DNA of 64,000 nt from an uncultured Maricaulis sp. (GTDB lineage: Bacteria; Pseudomonadota; Alphaproteobacteria; Caulobacterales; Maricaulaceae): the NCBI RefSeq assembly GCF_947259345.1, contig NZ_CAMYLS010000028.1:1-64000 (forward strand), read 5' to 3'. The number at the start of each line of letters is the position of its first letter. Position 1 is the first letter of the stretch. Shown here one piece after another: positions 9,000-16,628 of this stretch. Below the pieces are notes generated by a model, which had not been told where the DNA came from, ran no database searches, and saw nothing but the letters and a program-made list of their open reading frames with translations. Both the position numbers and the translations under genes were made by a program.

Positions 9000-9830
9000 A
9001 TGAATCCCGAAGATCTCATGAATCCGGAAACGCTCGCCACGCTGGTCGAAACCGCAATCGCGGCCAGCACGAATGTCGTGCTCGCGGCCATTATTCTCAT
9101 TATCGGCCTCGCGATTGCCGGCTCGGTACGCAAGGCCATCCGCAATGCCGCGCAAAAGAGCGAGCGGATGGACAATACGCTGGGCGCCTTCTTCGGTTCG
9201 CTCGCCTATTACGGCATCATGGCGATGGTCGTCATCGCCATGCTCGGCACGTTCGGCATCCCAACGACCAGCTTCGTCGCGACGCTCGGCGCCGCCTCCC
9301 TGGCCATTGGTCTCGCCCTGCAGGGCACACTGTCCAACCTGGCTGCCGGCGTCATGATCATTCTTTTCCGCCCCTACCGCCTTGGCGACTGGGTCGAGCT
9401 GGCGGGTGTGTCTGGCGCAGTCAAGGAAATCACCCTGTTCACCACAGTCCTGGCCACCGGCGACAACAAGCGGATCATCCTCCCCAATGGCAAGTCCTGG
9501 GGCGATACGATCACGAATTACTCGGCCAATCCGACCCGCCGCGTCGATCTCGTCTTCTCGATCGATTATGGCGACGACATCACCAAGGCCCAAGCGGTCA
9601 TTACGGACGTGTTGTCGGCCGACGCACGGGTGCTCGATGATCCGGCGGTCTTTACAGCCGTCTCGGCACACGGCGAATCCTCGGTCGATATTCTCGCGCG
9701 GGCCTGGTGCAATACCGATGACTATTGGGGCGTGCACTTCGACGCGATGAAGAACGTCAAGGAAGCCTTCGACAAGAACGGCATCTCCATTCCCTATCCG
9801 CACCGCGTCAATATCGCCCGCAAGGGCTGA
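9000..9830 (+). CDS. MscS family small-conductance mechanosensitive channel
   Basis: 276 aa, close to the 286 aa of E. coli MscS. Three N-terminal membrane helices end in the glycine/alanine-rich pore helix (LGAASLAIGLALQGTLSNLA), followed by the beta domain signature PYRLGDWVELAGVSGAVKEI and RIILPNGKSWGDTITNYS, and the C-terminal alpha/beta cage. The channel releases small solutes on hypo-osmotic shock. ATG at 9000 is preceded by AGGGGG six bases upstream, which decides the start over the in-frame ATG at 8982. Confidence 0.92.
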   Translation: MNPEDLMNPETLATLVETAIAASTNVVLAAIILIIGLAIAGSVRKAIRNAAQKSERMDNTLGAFFGSLAYYGIMAMVVIAMLGTFGIPTTSFVATLGAASLAIGLALQGTLSNLAAGVMIILFRPYRLGDWVELAGVSGAVKEITLFTTVLATGDNKRIILPNGKSWGDTITNYSANPTRRVDLVFSIDYGDDITKAQAVITDVLSADARVLDDPAVFTAVSAHGESSVDILARAWCNTDDYWGVHFDAMKNVKEAFDKNGISIPYPHRVNIARKG

Positions 9831-9842
9831 CGGGGCAGGCAG

Positions 9843-9858
9843 CGGGGCTTCGGCCCCG
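9843..9858 (+). other. Short GC hairpin with TTCG loop after the mscS-like gene
   Basis: CGGGGC-TTCG-GCCCCG is a perfect 6-bp stem with a stable tetraloop just after the channel stop codon. There is no T-tract after it, so it is either an mRNA 3' hairpin or a weak terminator. Confidence 0.35.
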
Positions 9859-9889
9859 ATTGCGCCTCATTTGAAGGTAAGCTGGCCTG

Positions 9890-10210
9890 ATGACAGATCG
9901 CGACACATCCGCCGGCGGCACACCCGAGCGCAGCACCTTCGTCCAGCGCCTGATCCGTATCGGCTCGACCGACATCATCCGGGTCATCGTCCTGTGTGTG
10001 CTGGCCGGCTTTGTACTGGCAGCTTTCCACGTCAACCCGCGCCGCCTCTGGGTCGACTTCTTCGGTACCATTGCCGAGTCCTGGGGGCGTTTCATCGAAT
10101 TCCTGACCCACTCGGTGGGTTGGGCGATCGAGTATTTCCTGCTCGGCGCTGTTCTGGTCATACCGATCTGGATCGTCTTCCGCGTCCTCGGGGCCTTGCG
10201 CAACCGCTAA
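9890..10210 (+). CDS. Small two-TM membrane protein, DUF6460-like
   Basis: 106 aa. A polar N-terminus is followed by a helix (IIRVIVLCVLAGFVLAAF), a short amphipathic stretch with RLWVDFFGTI, and a second helix (WAIEYFLLGAVLVIPIWIVF) ending in basic residues. This layout, with the YFLLGAVLVIPIWI motif, resembles the small alphaproteobacterial family DUF6460 as I remember it; the function is unknown. It is 59 bp downstream of the MscS gene and could share its transcript. Confidence 0.6.
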   Translation: MTDRDTSAGGTPERSTFVQRLIRIGSTDIIRVIVLCVLAGFVLAAFHVNPRRLWVDFFGTIAESWGRFIEFLTHSVGWAIEYFLLGAVLVIPIWIVFRVLGALRNR

Positions 10211-10217
10211 GCCTTTC

Positions 10218-10243
10218 AGTTGGTTCTGTTTTGTTAACCAACT
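10218..10243. repeat. Inverted repeat upstream of the receiver-like gene
   Basis: AGTTGGTT and AACCAACT form an 8-bp inverted repeat around a T-rich 10-base loop, between the DUF6460-like gene and the degenerate response regulator. It can be a terminator for the first gene (only a weak T-run follows) or an operator for the second. It also contains TTAACC, part of a CtrA half-site. Confidence 0.4.
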
Positions 10244-10284
10244 TCCTTTGCCGGATAGCAAGAAAGCCTTGCTAGACGGAGGGC

Positions 10285-11118
10285 GTGAACGCGCTCGCCC
10301 CAACCCTGTCCGCCGCCTCGCTGGCGTCGCCTCTCGAGGCCGATCTCGCCTGCAGTGAAGCCCCGCTGCTGCTGGAATCGAACGGGTTTCTCCGCAACAT
10401 GCTGATCGGCTTGCTGCGCGATGCCGGGGCAAATGACGTCATGCTCGCCAAGCGTGGCGACATGGTGATCGAGCAGATCAGCGAGCGGACGCCCAGCGTG
10501 ATCATCGCCGGCTGGCATACTCATGACGACCCGAATGAAGATCGGTTGAAGCTGGTACGCGCAATCCGCGAGACCGAGAATGCCGCGTTTCGGGCGACGC
10601 CCATCGTCTTCATCTCGCCGCCCCGCTCACGGCGCGAGATTGAACAGGCCCGCGACGCCGGCGTGTCCGAATTCCTGGTCACGCCAATTGCGCCGATCAC
10701 GCTGCAAGACCGATTGCGTTCGCTTGACGCGAGGCCGCGTCCCTTCGTTGATGTCGCCCGTTTTACCGGACCGGACCGGCGGCGTCGGCCGCGCCGGGCG
10801 CATGGCCCCGCCTGCAAGCGCACAGCCGATGTCGAAGCAGAGCTGACCACACCGATGGCGGCCGCCCGGGCTGCTGCCGTCGCATTGGTCAACGAAACCC
10901 AGTTGACCGGAGACCGTCTGGCCATGCGCGTCGGTCGATCACTCCAACGCTTTCTCACCATGGTCAGCGACTACACGGAGAGCGAGGCTGAAGTCGTGGA
11001 GATGCACCGCGCTGCGCTCGCGCAACTGGTCCGGATGGCGGAGGATGGCAATCCCTTGCGCGAACCGGTGGTCACCGGCCTTGAACAGGTCGTCGCCAAG
11101 CGTATGGGTCGCCGCTAA
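10285..11118 (+). CDS. Degenerate response-regulator receiver protein
   Basis: 277 aa with a CheY-like fold at residues 25-150: the spacing of PLLLESNGFLRNMLIGLLRDAG, SVIIAGWHTHDD, TPIVFISPP and AGVSEFLVTPIAP matches the alphaproteobacterial receiver family that ends in PRPFV...GPDRRRR, also present here. The three residues needed for phosphorylation are all changed: the acidic pair is ES, the acceptor Asp position is Gly, and the conserved Lys is Thr. It is therefore a pseudo-receiver that probably works by binding rather than by phosphotransfer. The C-terminal 110 residues are helical and unassigned. Start is GTG with GGAGGG immediately upstream; spacing is short. Confidence 0.75.
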   Translation: MNALAPTLSAASLASPLEADLACSEAPLLLESNGFLRNMLIGLLRDAGANDVMLAKRGDMVIEQISERTPSVIIAGWHTHDDPNEDRLKLVRAIRETENAAFRATPIVFISPPRSRREIEQARDAGVSEFLVTPIAPITLQDRLRSLDARPRPFVDVARFTGPDRRRRPRRAHGPACKRTADVEAELTTPMAAARAAAVALVNETQLTGDRLAMRVGRSLQRFLTMVSDYTESEAEVVEMHRAALAQLVRMAEDGNPLREPVVTGLEQVVAKRMGRR

Positions 11119-11178
11119 GCCCCCTTCCGGCGAAGCACGCCCTGCCCTATCATGGCGGGAAACCTGTTCAGGACCGCC

Positions 11179-11667
11179 ATGACCGACGATATCCAGTCCC
11201 GCCTCGATTCCATCGCTCCGCTGATTGTCACCGGTTCGCCGCATGCGGTCGCGCTTGGCCTGTCGCTGGTCTCGCTGACCCCGGGAGAGGCCGTGATGCA
11301 GGCTCGCTATGACGACAGCCTCGTCGGCGATCCGGACGCCGGGACACTGCATGGGGGTGTAATCACGGCATTGCTGGATCACGCCTGCGGCATGGCCGCC
11401 TTCGCGGGCTTCGGTGCACGGGACACACCCGCGACACTGGACTTGCGGATCGACTATCTGCGACCGGCGAAACCGGGGCTTGATGTTACCGCCCAGGCCC
11501 GGTCCCTGAAATCCCACGGGCTAGTCGCCTTTGTCCGCGCCACCGCCCATGACGGCGACCCCGACGACCCCGTCGCCATCGCCCAGGCCGCCTTCATGAT
11601 CACCAAGGCCTCCAAAGCTGCCCAGGAACGCGCACGCCGCGCCTATACCGAAGGGCGCATGTCATGA
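11179..11667 (+). CDS. PaaI-like hotdog-fold thioesterase (first of pair)
   Basis: 162 aa hotdog-fold acyl-CoA thioesterase of the PaaI/YdiI type. The family core DAGTLHGGVITALLDHACGMAA (split here as DAGTLHGGVITA then LLDHACG) is present at about residues 53-75, followed by TLDLRIDYLRPAK. Such enzymes hydrolyse acyl- or aryl-CoA thioesters in the cytosol. The ATG at 11179, preceded by CAGGA, is preferred over the in-frame ATG at 11152 that lacks a ribosome binding site. It overlaps the next thioesterase gene by four bases. Confidence 0.85.
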   Translation: MTDDIQSRLDSIAPLIVTGSPHAVALGLSLVSLTPGEAVMQARYDDSLVGDPDAGTLHGGVITALLDHACGMAAFAGFGARDTPATLDLRIDYLRPAKPGLDVTAQARSLKSHGLVAFVRATAHDGDPDDPVAIAQAAFMITKASKAAQERARRAYTEGRMS

Positions 11668-12095
11668 GCCGTGAACTGATCGAAACACTGATGGCTGCGC
11701 CCTATGTGGCCCGCTTTGGCGTCCGTCTGGACCAACGTGGCAATGAACTAACCGGCGTGCTGCCCTTCGCGGACCATCTGGTCGGCAACCCCCTCATCCC
11801 GGCCCTGCATGGCGGGGCGGTCGGGGCCTTCCTGGAGATTGTCGCGTCCGCGTCGCTGCTGGCCAGCCAACCGCTGGATCGCCTGCCCAAGCCGATCGAT
11901 GTCGCGATTGATTATCTGCGACCGGCGCGCGCCCAGGACGTCTATGCCCGCGCCATCCTCGCCCGCTCCGGTCGACGCGTCGCCAATGTCCGCGTCGAAG
12001 CCTGGCAGAACCGCATCGATGCCCCGGTCGCCACCCTGCACGGACATTTCCTGATTACACCGGCCCGAAGCGAGACCACGGACGCCCCGGCCTGA
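11664..12095 (+). CDS. PaaI-like hotdog-fold thioesterase (second of pair)
   Basis: 143 aa, same fold as its upstream neighbour: PLIPALHGGAVGAFLEIVAS replaces the HGG core (about residues 43-62), followed by PIDVAIDYLRPARAQDVYARA. The usual catalytic acidic residue after the HGG motif is Glu (FLE), where the first copy has Asp (LLD). The ATG lies inside the stop region of the upstream gene, indicating translational coupling. The pair may act as two homo-oligomers or as one mixed oligomer; sequence cannot decide. Confidence 0.82.
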   Translation: MSRELIETLMAAPYVARFGVRLDQRGNELTGVLPFADHLVGNPLIPALHGGAVGAFLEIVASASLLASQPLDRLPKPIDVAIDYLRPARAQDVYARAILARSGRRVANVRVEAWQNRIDAPVATLHGHFLITPARSETTDAPA

Positions 12096-12144
12096 GCGGT
12101 GTCATTCGTCGCACCCATGCTCCCATTGGGCGCACTTTCCTGAA

Positions 12145-12166
12145 CCGGGCTTACACCGGACTTACA
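12145..12166. promoter_or_regulatory. Two adjacent 11-bp direct repeats upstream of the UrcA gene
   Basis: CCGGGCTTACA is followed directly by CCGGACTTACA (10 of 11 identical). Direct repeats with an 11-bp period are typical of sites bound head-to-tail by OmpR/PhoB-type regulators. The site is about 140 bp before the UrcA start. The regulator is unknown. Confidence 0.4.
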
Positions 12167-12303
12167 AAGCGGACAGTTTCTAAACGCTATCTCTCAAAGG
12201 TTTAGGTTAGCGGTCAGAGCGCGGAGAGCTTGCACCAGGCAATCTTCCAATCGTGGTGACGGGTCACAGAGGGGTGACCGGCCACATTGAGGAGACAAGC
12301 CCC

Positions 12304-12627
12304 ATGCTTATCACGACACTTGCCGCGCTCACCACGAGCCTGACCTTGACACCCCTGGCGGTGGCCGCCGACGAAACGGTTCCGACCCAGACCGTCCACT
12401 TCCACACCGATGAACTCACCAGCGAAGCCGGCTGGGACGCCATCGAGAACCGCATCCGCGTCGCCACCGAGCGGGTCTGCCGTCCGCACGGACTGCGAGG
12501 CCTGGTCGCCCAACGCATCCGCCAGGAATGTGTCAACGCGACCTATGCGGACGCCATCGACCAACTCAACCGCGAATATGCCGAAGCCAACAGCCGCTCG
12601 GTGGCGGTGGTCATTACCGCGCAATAG
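12304..12627 (+). CDS. UrcA family secreted protein
   Basis: 107 aa with a signal peptide (cleavage probably near AVAAD, residue 20-22) and a mature domain with the UrcA pattern: TVHFHTDELTSEAGWDAIENRI, two cysteines (in ERVCRP and RQECVN) and a C-terminal helix. UrcA proteins are small periplasmic proteins of unknown function common in Caulobacterales and Sphingomonadales. ATG at 12304 is preceded by GAGGAGA. It is a monocistronic unit by spacing. Confidence 0.82.
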   Translation: MLITTLAALTTSLTLTPLAVAADETVPTQTVHFHTDELTSEAGWDAIENRIRVATERVCRPHGLRGLVAQRIRQECVNATYADAIDQLNREYAEANSRSVAVVITAQ

Positions 12628-12729
12628 ACGTGATCCCGGTGAAGCGGGCGACCGCCCTCGGGGCTGGTGCGGTCGCCTGTGACGCCTTGCCCCATCGCCG
12701 GAAGCGGCGGTGGGTGCCACACTCTTCCC

Positions 12730-13110
12730 ATGACACAATCCAACGCCATTACGGCTTACTATGATGATCTCTGCCCGATCTGCCGGCATGAGATGAACGC
12801 GTATGTGAGCCGGGCTCCGGAGCTGATCCGGCTGCATGGCTGCAATGGCGATCTCCCTGATGACATTGATCGGGACGCGGCCCTGGCCAGCCTGCATGTG
12901 CGACTGCCCGATGGGCGCGTCGTGACCGGCTGGTCGGCCTTCCTGGCGATCTGGGACCGGATGCCGACCGAGTGCCGCGGGCTGCGCTGGCTGGCCCGCC
13001 TGACCCGGCCCGCCCCGATCCGCATCGTGCTCAACCAGATCTATCTCTGGCTGATCCCGCTTCGACCGCGCGACCGATGCCGCGACGATGTTTGCGAGCG
13101 CTCGAGCTAG
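12730..13110 (+). CDS. DCC-family (DUF393) thiol-disulfide oxidoreductase-like protein
   Basis: 127 aa. The N-terminal motif YYDDLCPICRHEM has the D-x-x-C-x-x-C arrangement (C15, C18) that defines the DCC/DUF393 family, followed by DGRVVTGWSAFLAIW and a C-terminal region RIVLNQIYLWLIPLRPR. These proteins resemble thioredoxin-fold oxidoreductases, but their substrates are unknown. The ATG at 12730 is chosen because it begins directly before the conserved domain. Confidence 0.82.
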   Translation: MTQSNAITAYYDDLCPICRHEMNAYVSRAPELIRLHGCNGDLPDDIDRDAALASLHVRLPDGRVVTGWSAFLAIWDRMPTECRGLRWLARLTRPAPIRIVLNQIYLWLIPLRPRDRCRDDVCERSS

Positions 13111-13208
13111 CATCAATTGCTTCGGCTGACGGGCGGGGACAGCACCACGCTCCAATGCACGGGCGAGCGGCTATTGCGCGGCTTGCCGGGCCGGGCTAGG
13201 TGCGGATC

Positions 13209-14576
13209 ATGTCCATTCCGTCCCTCACCCGGCTCGACGTCATCAAACGGGCCTGGCCGCTGGTTTTTGCCAATGCCGCCGTCCCCCTCGCCGGTGTTGC
13301 CGACACGTTTGTGCTTGGCCTGTCGGGCGACAAGGCGGATCTTGGCGGCGTGGCCCTGGGCGGCGCGCTCTTCTCGGTCTTTTACTGGAGTTTCTACTTT
13401 CTGCGCATGGGGACGACCGGGCTGACAGCCCAGGCCGATGGTGCCGGTGATCGGGCCGAGACCCAGCGCATCCTGCTGCGCGCGCTGGCCATTGCCGGCG
13501 CGCTCGGCCTGCTGGTCTTCCTGCTGCGCGACCTCATCGCCCTGGCCGGTTTTGCCATCCTGCAGGGTGAGGCCCGCGTCGAGGACAAGGGGGCCGATTA
13601 CCTGCTCGCGCGGGCCTGGGGCACACCCGCCGCGCTCGCCTGCTTTGCCCTGTCGGGCTGGTTGATCGGGCTGGGTCGCAATGCCGCGACCCTGGCCATC
13701 TATGTCGCATTCAGCGTGATCAATATCGCGCTGGATTTATGGTTCGTGCTCGGCCTCGGTTACGGTCCGGGCGGCGTCGGCGCCGCAACCGCGATCGCGG
13801 AATGGGTTGCCCTGCTGATCGGCCTGGCCTTCATGGCCTTCGTGCTGAAACGGCAGTCCGGCTGGGCCCGCGGCGTGCTGGATCGCGCCAAACTGCTCGA
13901 CCCCGCCGCCATTCGCGAGCTCTTCCAGGTCAATGTGAATTTGATGATCCGGACCTGGTCCCTGGTCATCGGTTTCACCTGGTTCGCCAATGCCGGCGCC
14001 CGCCAGGGCACAGCCGCACTGGCCGGCAATCACGTCCTGCTACAGGTCATCTCGGTCTGGGCCTTCGTCCTCGACGCCTTCGCCTTCGTGGCCGAGACCG
14101 AGGCCGGCCGCGCTTTTGGTCGTCGATCCGTGCGCGACCTGCGGCGCTCTGTCCAGCTGACCGGGGAGCCCATGCTGATCGCCGGCGGCGCCTTCGCCAT
14201 CGCGACCTGGCTATTCGGTGAAGCAGCCCTGACCGCCCTGATCGAAGACCCCGAGGCGCGAGCCGCGGCGATCACCTACCTGCCCTGGTGTGCCGTAGTG
14301 CCCTTCCTTGGCGCACCGGCCTGGCTGATGGATGGCATTTTCATTGGCACGACGAGCGGCAAGATCCTGCGCAATGCCGGTCTCGCCGCTGTCGTCGTCT
14401 ATCTGATCGCGGATGCCCTATTGGCGCCGACTTTCGGCAATCACGGTGTCTGGGCGGCCTTCCTGGTCTTCTACCTGGCCCGTGCGGGTGCCCTGATGAG
14501 CGCCTATCCGGCCCTCGAGCGCCGACTTCACTCGGCGCCGACAGCCTCGGCCACGGATGCAAACCCGTCGGCCTGA
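13209..14576 (+). CDS. MATE family efflux transporter (DinF-like)
   Basis: 455 aa with twelve predicted helices and the MATE/DinF pattern RAWPLVFANAAVPLAGVADTF in helix 1 and MGTTGLTAQADGAGD after helix 2. MATE proteins export cationic drugs or metabolites by Na+ or H+ antiport. A GTG at 13200 and the ATG at 13209 are both possible; the ATG is preferred. The 3' end runs 49 bp into the convergent pyrD gene. Confidence 0.88.
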   Translation: MSIPSLTRLDVIKRAWPLVFANAAVPLAGVADTFVLGLSGDKADLGGVALGGALFSVFYWSFYFLRMGTTGLTAQADGAGDRAETQRILLRALAIAGALGLLVFLLRDLIALAGFAILQGEARVEDKGADYLLARAWGTPAALACFALSGWLIGLGRNAATLAIYVAFSVINIALDLWFVLGLGYGPGGVGAATAIAEWVALLIGLAFMAFVLKRQSGWARGVLDRAKLLDPAAIRELFQVNVNLMIRTWSLVIGFTWFANAGARQGTAALAGNHVLLQVISVWAFVLDAFAFVAETEAGRAFGRRSVRDLRRSVQLTGEPMLIAGGAFAIATWLFGEAALTALIEDPEARAAAITYLPWCAVVPFLGAPAWLMDGIFIGTTSGKILRNAGLAAVVVYLIADALLAPTFGNHGVWAAFLVFYLARAGALMSAYPALERRLHSAPTASATDANPSA

Positions 14577-15559
14577 AGGCGTTCCGCCAGGCCGCGCTTG
14601 ATACGCTGGACCAGACCGGGCCCCTCATAGATCAAACCGGTATAGAGCTGGATCGCATTCGCCCCGGCCCGGATCTTGGCATAGGCCGTCTCGGCGCAGG
14701 AGACGCCGCCGACCCCGATAATCGCCATCTCCGGTCCGGCCACCTTGCGGAAGACCCGGACAAGCTCGGTCGAGCGGGCAAAGACCGGGGGTCCGGACAG
14801 ACCGCCGCCTTCCCCCATCTTGTCGCTGACCAGGCTTTCCGGCCGGGTGATCGTGGTGTTGGCGATGATGATGCCATCCAGCTTGTGACGCCGGATCGCT
14901 GCGACCATGACATCGGCTTCGCTGTCATCAATATCCGGCGCAATCTTGAGGAAGACCGGCGCCTTTGCACCCACCGCGGCGACGGCCGCCAGAAGGTCAT
15001 CCAGCGCACCGGAGGATTGCAGCGTGCGCAGGCCCGGCGTGTTGGGGGACGACACATTGACGGTGAAGAATTGCGCCAGGTCCTGCAGCGCGGTCAGACA
15101 GGCCACATAATCCGCGACCCGGTCCTCACTATCGAGATTGGCCCCCAGATTGACCCCGACCACGCCCTTGCGACCGGCGCGTCGCGCCAGGCGCGCCTGG
15201 AATAGATCCAGCCCCTGATTGGGAAAGCCCATGCGATTGATGACGGCCTTGTCCTCGTCCAGGCGGAAGATGCGCGGCTTGGGTTTGCCGTCCTGGGCGC
15301 GCGGCGTCACCGCGCCGCACTCGACGAAGCCGAAACCGGCCGCCAGCAGCGCGTCAGGCGCTTCAGCATTCTTGTCGAAGCCGGCGGCCAGACCGACCGG
15401 ATTGGGCAGGTCGAGCCCGGCCAGGCGCGTGTGCAGAATGTCCGGATCCCGGCTGAACTGGCGCGGGCCGAGGCCAAGCTTGAGCCCCTGAACCCCCAGT
15501 CGGTGTGCGGTCTCCGGATCGAAACCGTGCAGCAGGCGCGTGGCGAGATCATGGATCAT
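14528..15559 (-). CDS. pyrD: Dihydroorotate dehydrogenase (quinone), class 2
   Basis: 343 aa, typical of class 2 PyrD. The sequence shows NPVGLAAGFDKNAEAPDALLAAGFGFVECGAVTPRAQDG (shown in pieces as NPVGLAAGFDKNA and GFGFVECGAVTPRAQDG), the active-site loop VNVSSPNTPGLRTLQ with the catalytic Ser, and the FMN region IIGVGGVSCAETAYAKIRAG. The enzyme oxidises dihydroorotate to orotate using the quinone pool at the inner membrane, the fourth step of pyrimidine synthesis. It overlaps the DUF952 gene by four bases, so the two are co-translated. Confidence 0.95.
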   Translation of the reverse strand: MIHDLATRLLHGFDPETAHRLGVQGLKLGLGPRQFSRDPDILHTRLAGLDLPNPVGLAAGFDKNAEAPDALLAAGFGFVECGAVTPRAQDGKPKPRIFRLDEDKAVINRMGFPNQGLDLFQARLARRAGRKGVVGVNLGANLDSEDRVADYVACLTALQDLAQFFTVNVSSPNTPGLRTLQSSGALDDLLAAVAAVGAKAPVFLKIAPDIDDSEADVMVAAIRRHKLDGIIIANTTITRPESLVSDKMGEGGGLSGPPVFARSTELVRVFRKVAGPEMAIIGVGGVSCAETAYAKIRAGANAIQLYTGLIYEGPGLVQRIKRGLAERLQADGFASVAEAVGAE

Positions 15560-15915
15560 GAACGGCTCTCCAGATCGGCAGGCAGGACCCAGTCCCCCTC
15601 CTCATTGCGGCGGACATGGCGCAGGCCGCGTACGGCGCTGGCCGGGATCTCGCCATAGACATGCGGGAACAAGGCCCCGCCGCGCGACTTTTCCCATTTC
15701 ACCGTCTCACCAAGCGCGGTGAGATCAATCTCGACCAGCAGCAAGCGCTCATGATCATTATAATGCTTGATCAGCGTGCCTTCGACCTGGTCGGCCGCCG
15801 ACAGATGGATGAAGCCATCGGCGACATCATGCGGGTCACCGGTGAAGCGACCTTCGGCCATCACCTGTGACCAGCGGTCCGGTGTGGCGAGGCGGAATGC
15901 GGTTTTCATGGTCAT
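15556..15915 (-). CDS. DUF952 domain protein
   Basis: 119 aa with the DUF952 signature DVADGFIHLSAADQVEGTL, LLLVEIDLTAL and FPHVYGEIPASAV. The function is unknown; the fold resembles glutathione-S-transferase-like or ADP-ribosyltransferase-related small domains in some descriptions, which I cannot verify from sequence. It is the first gene of a two-gene operon with pyrD. The start may be either of two nearby Met codons (MTM). Confidence 0.88.
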   Translation of the reverse strand: MTMKTAFRLATPDRWSQVMAEGRFTGDPHDVADGFIHLSAADQVEGTLIKHYNDHERLLLVEIDLTALGETVKWEKSRGGALFPHVYGEIPASAVRGLRHVRRNEEGDWVLPADLESRS

Positions 15916-15995
15916 GGGGAGGGCCTAGCGCCCGGGGCGGATTCGGGCAAGCGCGACTCGCGCATGGGACAATTTTCCTATAGCGTTTGGCGCCC

Positions 15996-16622
15996 ATGCT
16001 GACCCATGATGACATCTGGCGCGGGATTGATCGCCTGGCCCGGCATGCCCAGACCAGCCCGTCCGGACTGGCCCGACGGGCCGGCCTTGACTCGACCACT
16101 TTCAATCCGTCCAAACGTGTCTCTGCAGACGGCAAGAAACCGCGCTGGCCGTCCACCGAAAGCATCGCCAAGGCGTTGGCCGCGGCGCATCTGGACTTTG
16201 ATGATTTTGCCGGACTGATTTCGGGCAAACCGCGCGGCGGCGCGTTGCCGTCTCGCGGGCTGGCCGATGGCGAGGCCGAGGCGCCCTTCGATGCAGCGGG
16301 GTTTCCCGCCGGACCGGACTGGGAGGCCATTCCCTTTCCCGGATTGGGTCCGGACGAGGCGTTCGCCCTGACGGTCGAGGACAGCCGCATGCTGCCGGTC
16401 TACCGGCCGGGTGATCGCCTGGTGGTCTCACACACGGCCCCCACGCGGGTGGGCGACCGGGTTGTGGTGCAAAGACGGGATGGGACGCGTTCGGCCTGGA
16501 CCTTGTCGGAAAAGCTCGTGCAGTCCGTGCGCCTGACGCCGCTCGACCCGATGCAACCCAGTCTGACCCTGCCACTGTCGCAGATCGCGTGGCTGTCGCG
16601 GATCGTCTGGGTCAGCCAGTAG
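15996..16622 (+). CDS. LexA/CI-like S24 family transcriptional regulator
   Basis: 208 aa. The N-terminal half has a helix-turn-helix (TSPSGLARRAGLDSTTFNPSK), the C-terminal half an S24-like domain with VEDSRMLPVYRPGDRLVV, whose Ser (S in EDSRM) matches the nucleophile of self-cleaving repressors. At the position where relatives have the catalytic Lys (usually AKxL), this protein has SAWTLS, so the Lys seems to be missing and self-cleavage is doubtful. ATG at 15996 is preferred to 15987. The gene stands alone between two minus-strand genes. Confidence 0.75.
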   Translation: MLTHDDIWRGIDRLARHAQTSPSGLARRAGLDSTTFNPSKRVSADGKKPRWPSTESIAKALAAAHLDFDDFAGLISGKPRGGALPSRGLADGEAEAPFDAAGFPAGPDWEAIPFPGLGPDEAFALTVEDSRMLPVYRPGDRLVVSHTAPTRVGDRVVVQRRDGTRSAWTLSEKLVQSVRLTPLDPMQPSLTLPLSQIAWLSRIVWVSQ

Positions 16623-16628
16623 CGCCCG

